NCBI GenBank assembly: GCA_002393865.1
Contig: DGUD01000184.1
Coordinates: 1-12,237, forward strand
Reading direction: 5' to 3'
Length of the DNA: 12,237 bases
Source of the DNA: Treponema sp. UBA4319
GTDB lineage: Bacteria; Spirochaetota; Spirochaetia; Treponematales; Treponemataceae
Shown: one piece after another, positions 7,207 through 12,237 of the stretch
Position numbering within the stretch: position 1 is the first letter of the stretch
Layout: each line of letters opens with the position of its first letter
Notes under the pieces: model-generated
What the model was told of the DNA's origin: nothing
Database searches by the model: none
Seen by the model: only the letters and a program-made list of their open reading frames with translations
Translations under genes and position numbers: made by a program

Positions 7207-9930
7207 CTACTCCTGGGCGCCGCTCTCTGCGGCAGCCGCCTCGTTGACCTCGCGCTCAGCCTGCTGGCGCTCCATCTCGGCACGCTCGTCAACCAGCGCG
7301 TCGCCGAGCTTGCGGGCAACCTCGACGAATTCAAAGACCTCAATCTGGTCGCCGACCTGCAGATCCTGATAGTTCTCGATGCCGAGACCACACTCGTATC
7401 CGGCACGGACTTCCTTGGCGTCCTCCTTGAAGCGTTTGAGAGAGGCAACCTTGCCCGTGAACTTGACCACGCCGTCGCGGATGACATTCACGCTGCTGCT
7501 CCGCTTGACGATACCGTCCGTGACATAACATCCGGCAATGACTCCGACCTTGGGAACCTTGAAGGTGTTGCGGACCTCAAGCATACCGGTAACCTCTTCC
7601 TTGGTATCGGGCTTGAGCATACCCTCCATTGCCTGCTGGATTTCCTCCACACACTTGTAGATGATATTGTACTTGCGGATTTCGACCTTTTCCTGATCGG
7701 CAAGCGCCTTTGCTTTGGCAGTGGGGCGCACATTGAAGCCGATGATAATCGCATTCGAATCGGCGGCAGCCAGCGTGACATCGCTCTCGTTGATGGCGCC
7801 CGCGCTCGAATGGATGACGGACAGGCGGATTTCCTTGGTGGAAAGCTTTTCCAGCGACGTCTTGAGCGCCTCCGCGGAACCCTGCAGGTCAGCTTTGATG
7901 ATAACCTTGAATTCCTTGATTTCGCTCTGCTCGATAGTGCTGTACAGGTTATCCAGCGTAACCTTCCGCACGGCCTTTGCATCCTCAAAGCGGCGGAGCT
8001 CCTGACGCTTGGCGGCAAAAGCGCGTGCCTCCTTCTCGGATTCAGTGACCTGGAAGGGATCTCCCGCGTTCGGCATAGATTCTATACCGAGCACCTCGAC
8101 CGGCATAGAAGGCCCGGCCTCCTTGATTTTCTGCCCCCGGTCATTGAAAATCGCGCGGACACGTCCGGAGTAGATGCCGGCGACAAAGGGATCACCCGTG
8201 CGCAGCGTACCGCGCTCCACAATGACAGAGGCGACGACACCGCGCCCCTGGTCGATACGGGACTCTATGACCTTACCTTCCGCACGGCAGTCATACTGAG
8301 CCTTGAGCTCCAGCACCTCTGCCTGCAGCAATATCGCATCCAGCAAATCGTCTATGCCGGTGCGCTTGAGCGCGGATATGTTCACGTACTGCGTGTCGCC
8401 ACCCCACGCCTCAGGGGTAAGCCCCTGTTCGGAAAGCTGCGTCATCACGCGGTCAGGATTGGCGTCAGGCTTGTCTATCTTGTTCACGGCGACGATAATC
8501 GGAACCTTCGCGTCCTTGGCATGGTGCAGGGCCTCCAGCGTCTGGGGCATCACACCGTCATCCGCCGCGACGACCAGCACGACGATGTCCGTTATCTGGG
8601 CACCGCGCGCACGCATCATGGTAAAGGCCTCGTGCCCCGGAGTATCAAGGAAGGTGATGACGCCCTTCTCCGTGGAGACCTGATACGCGCCGATTTTCTG
8701 CGTAATGCCGCCGGCCTCGCCTTCCGCCACATGCGCGTTGCGGATGGCATCGAGCGTCTTGGTCTTACCATGGTCTACGTGACCCATGACTGTGACAATC
8801 GGCGGGCGGGAATGCACGCCTTCCGCATCGCCCTGCTCGCTCTCGATGATTGTCTCGTCGTAGAGGCTCACGATGTGGACTTTGCAGTTATATTCGGAGG
8901 CAAGGATGGTCGCGGTATCGCTGTCGATGGACTGGTTGATGGTGACCATCATGCCCATAGACATAAGCTTGGCGATAATCTCGCTTGCCTTGAGGTTCAT
9001 CTTCCGCGCGAGATCGGACACGGATATGGTATCCATGATATCGATCTGGGCAGGGACAACGCTCGCAGGGGTGGAAGCACGGGCCTTGTTCTTGTACAGC
9101 TCCTGCTCGTCAAAAGCCTCCTCCTGCTCCTTGTGGCTGTAAACCTGCTTTTTGCCCTTGAACTGCTTTTTGGCAGGGGTCTTGTTCCCCTGCATGGCAT
9201 CGGCACCGCCAAAAGGCTGCCCGCCGCCAGAGCCGAAGCCCGGACGACCTGCGCCAAAACCGGGGCGCGGGGAACCACCATTGCCGAATCCGGGGCGCCC
9301 GCCATTATAAGCGCCGGGACGCTGGTTGTTGTAGCCACCGGGACGCGGGCCGTTGTTATAGCCGCCGTTGGGACGGTTGCCGCCCCAGCCGCCGGTACGC
9401 TCGCGGTTCTGGTAGCCTTCGCGCGCCTGGGCACCGGTAAAGCCCCCGGAGCGACGGTTGCCATAGCCGCCGCCGGAGCCATAACGGCCACGGGAGCCAC
9501 CGCTCAGGTTGCCGGCCTTGATATTCGGGCGGGCAGTATTCAGCTCAAAGCTCGTATGAGGCCGGTGAGATTTGTCAGAACCACCCTGCCCCTGCTGGGG
9601 AGCAGGCCTGCGCGGAGCCGGGGCGGGGGCATTCCCCGCGCTTTCCTGCGCAGGAGCCTGCCGTGCCGTGGTCTCCGGAACCGCTGCCTCCGCCGCCGGA
9701 ATCTTCTTTTCCGCGGGAACGGGAGCTGCCTTCACATCTTCGGTCTTAGCGGATGATTCAGGAGCCTTCTTGACGACGACACGGATATTCTTGTTGCCGC
9801 CGTCCTTCTGCGCAGGAGGAGAATTTGTTTTCCGCTTGATTACGACAACCTTCTTTTTGGGCTGTACGTCTGCTTTAGGTTCTTTTTTGTGCAGAACAAA
9901 TCCGACTTTCTTTTCTGTTTCATCCGCCAT
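7207..9930 (-). CDS. infB: Translation initiation factor IF-2
   Basis: IF-2 is the GTPase that brings fMet-tRNA to the 30S complex and promotes subunit joining. The product has 907 residues. A Lys/Pro/Ala-rich segment (1-130) is followed by a Gly/Arg/Asn/Phe-rich low-complexity stretch (about 140-243), then the IF2-N domain (about 297-348). In the G domain I see GHVDHGKT at 383-390, GGIT at 407-410, DTPGH at 429-433 and NKID at 483-486; the loop after GKT continues KTLD rather than the more usual TLLD or SLLD. Domains II, III and IV follow to the C-terminus, including the fMet-tRNA-binding domain. The ATG at 9930 is five bases after the nusA stop, with AAGGA about eleven bases upstream. The rbfA start follows its stop by two bases. 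Confidence 0.98.
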   Translation of the reverse strand: MADETEKKVGFVLHKKEPKADVQPKKKVVVIKRKTNSPPAQKDGGNKNIRVVVKKAPESSAKTEDVKAAPVPAEKKIPAAEAAVPETTARQAPAQESAGNAPAPAPRRPAPQQGQGGSDKSHRPHTSFELNTARPNIKAGNLSGGSRGRYGSGGGYGNRRSGGFTGAQAREGYQNRERTGGWGGNRPNGGYNNGPRPGGYNNQRPGAYNGGRPGFGNGGSPRPGFGAGRPGFGSGGGQPFGGADAMQGNKTPAKKQFKGKKQVYSHKEQEEAFDEQELYKNKARASTPASVVPAQIDIMDTISVSDLARKMNLKASEIIAKLMSMGMMVTINQSIDSDTATILASEYNCKVHIVSLYDETIIESEQGDAEGVHSRPPIVTVMGHVDHGKTKTLDAIRNAHVAEGEAGGITQKIGAYQVSTEKGVITFLDTPGHEAFTMMRARGAQITDIVVLVVAADDGVMPQTLEALHHAKDAKVPIIVAVNKIDKPDANPDRVMTQLSEQGLTPEAWGGDTQYVNISALKRTGIDDLLDAILLQAEVLELKAQYDCRAEGKVIESRIDQGRGVVASVIVERGTLRTGDPFVAGIYSGRVRAIFNDRGQKIKEAGPSMPVEVLGIESMPNAGDPFQVTESEKEARAFAAKRQELRRFEDAKAVRKVTLDNLYSTIEQSEIKEFKVIIKADLQGSAEALKTSLEKLSTKEIRLSVIHSSAGAINESDVTLAAADSNAIIIGFNVRPTAKAKALADQEKVEIRKYNIIYKCVEEIQQAMEGMLKPDTKEEVTGMLEVRNTFKVPKVGVIAGCYVTDGIVKRSSSVNVIRDGVVKFTGKVASLKRFKEDAKEVRAGYECGLGIENYQDLQVGDQIEVFEFVEVARKLGDALVDERAEMERQQAEREVNEAAAAESGAQE
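9202..9513 (-). repeat. Gly/Arg/Asn-rich low-complexity segment inside infB
   Basis: About 104 codons of infB encode short degenerate repeats such as [18 protein letters not shown] and GRPGFGxG, nearly all Gly, Arg, Asn, Pro, Tyr and Phe. The DNA shows matching repeated GC-rich blocks. The segment links the basic N-terminus to the IF2-N domain and is almost certainly disordered. Its RGG/FG-like composition resembles RNA-binding or condensate-forming tails; that function is inference. Confidence 0.8.
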
Positions 9931-9935
9931 ATCTT

Positions 9936-11405
9936 TTATTTTCCTTCTTCCTCTTCAAATGCTAATTCAACCCCGCACTTCGGGCAGCGGGTCATGTCAA
10001 GCGTTATCTTTGTCCCGCACTCAGGGCAGAAGTACGCCTCTTCCTCTCCGGCATCAAGCCCGGAATCCGCGGCGGCCTCCTCACCCTCATCGGATTCCTC
10101 GTCCTCAAAGACGACATTGGCGCTGATAATCTTGTTGATCGCGTCGATATCATCCTGCGTGACACCTTCCACATTGAGCGCGGAGCCGTCCTCCGCAGCC
10201 TCCATGAATTTCTCCACATCATCAAGCCCGGCGGCGGAAAGGAGCCCTGCGACCCGCTCATCCACACCCGGCAGCTGGGCGATTGTCGTGATGACCTCCG
10301 GTTCCTGCATGGCGACGCCGCTGAACAGCTGCTCGGCGGCCTTGCGGGTATCAATCTCCGACAGGTCAAGCTCCTTAGCCTGCTCCTCGGTCTTTACGTC
10401 TATCTGCCAGTCGCAGAGGCGGTTCGCCAGGCGCACGTTCTGCCCCTGCTTGCCGATGGCCAGCGAGAACTGACTGTCAGGGACAATCGCGAGCGCCACC
10501 TTCTTCTCCGCGTCCATGATGATGACGCGGCGGACTTCCGCCGGCAGGAGCGCATTCTTGATGAACACGTGCGGATCCTCGTCGTACTTGAGCACGTCGA
10601 TTTTCTCACCCTCAAGCTCGCGGATGACATTCTGGATGCGCACACCCTTCAGGCCGACGCAGGCGCCGACGGGGTCGACGTCGCTCTTGTTGGAGTACAC
10701 GGCTATCTTGGTACGGTAGCCGGCCTCGCGGACGACCTTGTAGATGGTGACGGTCTTGTCGCCGACCTCCGGAACCTCAAGCTCCACGATATTCTGCACG
10801 AACTTGGGGTCGGTGCGGCTCAGCACGAGCTGGATGCCGGAAGCGGTCTTCTTGAGATCCACGATGAGCGCCTTGATGCGGTCGTTCTTCTCGTAGGTCT
10901 CGCGCGGGCTCTGGTAGCGGTGCGGCAGCACACCCTCAATCTTGCCGAGGTCAACATAGATGTTGCCGTCGTGCATGCGCTGGTAGTACCCGATGATAAT
11001 CTGCCCGACCTTGTTCTTGTATTCGTTGTACAGATTGTCCTTGAAGCTCTCGTTGAGCGCCTGATGGGCAGTCTGTTTGCCGGTAGAGACGGCGGAGCGG
11101 GCAAAATCGTGGGGATCGACCTCGATATCAATCTCATCGCCAATCGTGCACTCCTCGCTCAAAGCACGGGCATCCTCCAGCTCAATCTCGACGGAAGGAT
11201 CGTATACGCCGTCAACAATTGTCTTGCGGGAATAGACGCTCACATTCGTCATATCTTCCGAAAATTTTACGATACAGTTGCTATCGGTGCCGTACGTCCG
11301 TTTGTACGCCGCCTTAATCATATTCTCGATTGTCTGCCTGATTGAATCCTCGCTGATTCCTTTTTCTGCCTGTAACGCGCGGATTGCATCTGCCATTTCT
11401 GACAT
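9936..11405 (-). CDS. nusA: Transcription factor NusA with C-terminal zinc ribbon
   Basis: NusA binds RNA polymerase and nascent RNA and controls pausing, termination and antitermination. In the 489 residues I see the polymerase-binding N-terminal domain (1-130), an S1 domain (about 133-200), KH1 (GLKGVRIQNVIREL, 251-264) and KH2 (AIGKQGQNVRLANRL, 316-330). A helix-hairpin-helix-like region follows (about 375-430, LPGVDERVAGLLSAAGL). After an acidic linker (about 433-457) comes a compact zinc ribbon, CPEC at 460-463 and CPKC at 474-477, which is not part of textbook NusA. The ATG at 11405 has a strong ribosome-binding site, GGGAGG, six bases upstream, and lies 12 bases after the rimP stop. 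In E. coli NusA represses its own operon; the attenuator-like signal before rimP makes a similar loop plausible here. Confidence 0.97.
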   Translation of the reverse strand: MSEMADAIRALQAEKGISEDSIRQTIENMIKAAYKRTYGTDSNCIVKFSEDMTNVSVYSRKTIVDGVYDPSVEIELEDARALSEECTIGDEIDIEVDPHDFARSAVSTGKQTAHQALNESFKDNLYNEYKNKVGQIIIGYYQRMHDGNIYVDLGKIEGVLPHRYQSPRETYEKNDRIKALIVDLKKTASGIQLVLSRTDPKFVQNIVELEVPEVGDKTVTIYKVVREAGYRTKIAVYSNKSDVDPVGACVGLKGVRIQNVIRELEGEKIDVLKYDEDPHVFIKNALLPAEVRRVIIMDAEKKVALAIVPDSQFSLAIGKQGQNVRLANRLCDWQIDVKTEEQAKELDLSEIDTRKAAEQLFSGVAMQEPEVITTIAQLPGVDERVAGLLSAAGLDDVEKFMEAAEDGSALNVEGVTQDDIDAINKIISANVVFEDEESDEGEEAAADSGLDAGEEEAYFCPECGTKITLDMTRCPKCGVELAFEEEEGK

Positions 11406-11417
11406 ATCAAGCCTCCC

Positions 11418-11885
11418 TTAAAAATGTATAAATTTTGCTTTTGCAATATCACTATAGGGAAACGATTCCTCACCCTTCCCCTTGATGTCTAACGTAACTT
11501 GCGCGGTATCAGAGCGCAGTATGGTGCCTGAGACCCAGTCGCCGACGTCCCTGACCCACAGGCGGACCTCGCGCCCCGCAAAGCAGGCGAATTCCGCGGC
11601 ATTCCTTATGTTGCGCTCAAGACCGGGGGAGCAGACCTCCATGTACAGGTCGTCCTCGTTCTTGCCGAGCAGCCGGGCAATCTGCGGGCGCAAAGCGTGG
11701 TGCACCTTGGAGCAGTCCGCCACGCCGATATCACGAGCAGGATCTTTCGAGGCGATGACCGCCTCTATCTTCGTCGAATTTTTCTGCGGCACGACGTGCA
11801 GCTCAATCAGGACAAAACCTTCCGCGTCCGCCACGGACGCACACTCTTTGAAATACGGAACGCTGTCGTTCGAAATATACTCCAA
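11418..11885 (-). CDS. rimP: Ribosome maturation factor RimP
   Basis: RimP assists 30S assembly, acting around the S12/central pseudoknot region. The product (155-157 residues) has the two-domain pattern of the family: an N-terminal alpha/beta domain with GFVLIELHVV, then DCSKVHHALRPQI, and the diagnostic VCSPGLERNIRNAAEFACFAGREVRLWV leading into the small SH3-like C-terminal domain. That signature makes the assignment firm. There is no ATG or GTG near the expected N-terminus. Two UUG codons lie at 11891 and 11885; I choose 11885 because AGGGG (11892-11896) is spaced six bases from it, while it abuts the other. The gene opens the operon, 12 bases before nusA, and lies only 31 bases after an intrinsic terminator. 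The UUG start suggests low or regulated translation. Confidence 0.93.
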   Translation of the reverse strand: MEYISNDSVPYFKECASVADAEGFVLIELHVVPQKNSTKIEAVIASKDPARDIGVADCSKVHHALRPQIARLLGKNEDDLYMEVCSPGLERNIRNAAEFACFAGREVRLWVRDVGDWVSGTILRSDTAQVTLDIKGKGEESFPYSDIAKAKFIHF

Positions 11886-11915
11886 GTACAACCCCTGAAT
11901 TTCTCTCTGCCAGTC

Positions 11916-11942
11916 AAAAAAAAGGAGCCGTTCACAGGCTCC
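11916..11942 (-). terminator. Intrinsic terminator / attenuator just upstream of rimP
   Basis: On the minus strand GGAGCC (11937-11942), a seven-base loop and GGCTCC (11924-11929) form a GC-rich six-pair stem, followed by eight Ts (11916-11923). It lies downstream of the near-consensus promoter at 11971-11999 and about 20 bases before the rimP ribosome-binding site. Transcripts from that promoter therefore meet a terminator after roughly 45 bases, before any gene. This is the arrangement of a transcription attenuator; alternatively it ends an upstream short RNA. Confidence 0.85.
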
Positions 11943-11970
11943 ACATTACAGTAATAGTATAAGTATGCTA

Positions 11971-11999
11971 ACTATACCATATCGGCGCGATACTGTCAA
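11971..11999 (-). promoter_or_regulatory. Sigma-70 promoter of the rimP-nusA-infB operon
   Basis: On the minus strand a perfect -35 hexamer TTGACA (11994-11999) is followed by exactly 17 bases and then the -10 hexamer TATAGT (11971-11976), five of six to consensus. TG two bases upstream of the -10 makes it an extended -10 promoter. Transcription should start near 11962-11965, giving a leader of about 75-80 bases to rimP. This is the strongest promoter-like sequence in the window and points directly at the operon. Confidence 0.85.
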
Positions 12000-12003
12000 T
12001 ACG

Positions 12004-12160
12004 CTGCGAAGCAAGGCCCAGGGATTCAGCATGAAAACAAAAATGCGCTCCCAGTGGAAAACACCCGGACTGCCGGTTGCACGCTTCGCTTTGCAAATGG
12101 CAGCCCGGGCGTTTTTCCGCTTCCGCGCATTTTTTATGTTGAATCCTTGGCTTTGGTAGC
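12004..12160. repeat. Long imperfect inverted repeat (about 157 bp hairpin)
   Basis: The two halves, about 12004-12083 and 12088-12160, fold onto each other along almost their whole length. Paired blocks include GGGATTCA with TGAATCC, AAATGCGC with GCGCATTT, GGAAAA with TTTTCC, and CCCGGACTGCC with GGCAGCCCGGG (one wobble), closing on a short loop near 12084-12087. Short gaps and bulges interrupt the stem. The longest reading frame across it is only 78 codons and resembles nothing. It could be a small non-coding RNA or operon leader if transcribed, or a miniature transposon-like repeat at DNA level. The sequence alone does not decide. Confidence 0.75.
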
Positions 12161-12175
12161 ATAAAAAAGAAAATC

Positions 12176-12204
12176 ATTTTAAAACAGTTTACATAATTTT
12201 CCAA
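12176..12204 (-). promoter_or_regulatory. Second promoter candidate upstream of the long hairpin
   Basis: On the minus strand TTGGAA (12199-12204, four of six to consensus), a 17-base spacer and TAAAAT (12176-12181, five of six) lie in an AT-rich stretch. Transcription would begin near 12169 and run straight into the long inverted repeat. AT-rich DNA gives chance matches, so this is only a candidate. Confidence 0.4.
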
Positions 12205-12237
12205 TACCGCGTCCGTATTCAGATAAAATACATCTCA

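Larger units (their letters stand above)
11892..12237. other. Gene-free operon control region
   Basis: This 346-base stretch upstream of rimP contains no credible coding sequence on either strand. It holds, from the operon outward, the rimP ribosome-binding site, the terminator, the strong promoter, the long inverted repeat and the weaker promoter candidate. The outermost bases (12205-12237) show only a short AATAC/GTATT inverted repeat (12203-12219). No tRNA gene is visible, unlike the metY-rimP arrangement of enterobacteria. Confidence 0.7.

Noticed and set aside
7810..9756. 648-codon open frame on the plus strand opposite infB
   Set aside because: It is the antisense of firmly identified IF-2 sequence; its product is rich in Arg, His, Ala and Gly with no recognisable motif. 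Long antisense frames are common opposite GC-rich genes.
11934..11948. Leader peptide ATG TGG AGC CTG TGA within the rimP terminator
   Set aside because: It is only four codons, has no ribosome-binding site, and the start overlaps the terminator stem; chance is the simpler explanation.
12004..12160. Long hairpin as 6S RNA, SRP RNA, tmRNA or a retron msd
   Set aside because: The rod shape is suggestive, but I see no conserved SRP tip, no tmRNA ends, no reverse transcriptase gene and no diagnostic 6S central bubble. I leave it unassigned.
12139..12167. Plus-strand promoter TTGAAT-N17-TAAAAA reading toward the right edge
   Set aside because: Each hexamer matches only four of six, and no plus-strand gene is visible before the window ends.
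11968..12204. 78-codon open frame across the long inverted repeat
   Set aside because: Its sequence is dictated by the repeat arms, it spans both promoter candidates, and the product is unlike any protein I recognise.
1..12237. CRISPR arrays, tRNA or rRNA genes, insertion sequences
   Set aside because: No regularly spaced direct repeats, cloverleaf-like sequence, rRNA signature or transposase frame was seen on either strand.

Overview
The window is a GC-rich bacterial segment in which every gene I can support lies on the minus strand, so transcription runs from the right end to the left. It is the rimP-nusA-infB translation and transcription operon with its usual extensions. In transcription order it reads rimP, nusA, infB, rbfA, a truB-ribF fusion, rpsO, pnp, an M16 zinc peptidase gene, dut, and a partial unrecognised gene that runs off the left edge. 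From memory this order matches treponemes (in T. pallidum, TP0893 down to TP0886). Together with the Gly/Arg/Asn-rich IF-2 N-terminus it suggests a GC-rich Treponema or related spirochaete. The gene order supports this; no database search was done.

The right end (about 11892-12237) holds no gene but is dense in signals. It has a weaker promoter candidate (12176-12204), an imperfect inverted repeat of about 157 bp (12004-12160), a near-consensus sigma-70 promoter with an extended -10 (11971-11999), and an intrinsic terminator (11916-11942) between that promoter and rimP. The operon therefore seems to start behind an attenuator. rimP itself appears to use a UUG start.

From rimP to the truB-ribF fusion the genes are packed: gaps of 12, 5 and 2 bases, then an overlap of 20 or 38 bases. 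They encode 30S maturation factors (RimP, RbfA), transcription elongation and antitermination (NusA), translation initiation (IF-2), tRNA pseudouridine-55 formation (TruB) and FAD synthesis (RibF). rpsO (ribosomal protein S15) follows an 87-base leader. A strong intrinsic terminator separates it from pnp, as in the classic rpsO-pnp arrangement, so pnp is probably reached by read-through or RNA processing.

Downstream of pnp is a 260-base spacer full of inverted repeats (2101-2360). A second tight group follows: M16 peptidase, dut eight bases later, then the partial gene coupled to dut through a TGATG overlap.

Most of this is conserved housekeeping. The points worth a second look are the in-frame TruB-RibF fusion, its apparently degenerate riboflavin-kinase region, a zinc ribbon on the end of NusA, the promoter-terminator-UUG arrangement before rimP, the long hairpin upstream, the palindrome-rich pnp spacer, and the unnamed protein at the left edge.
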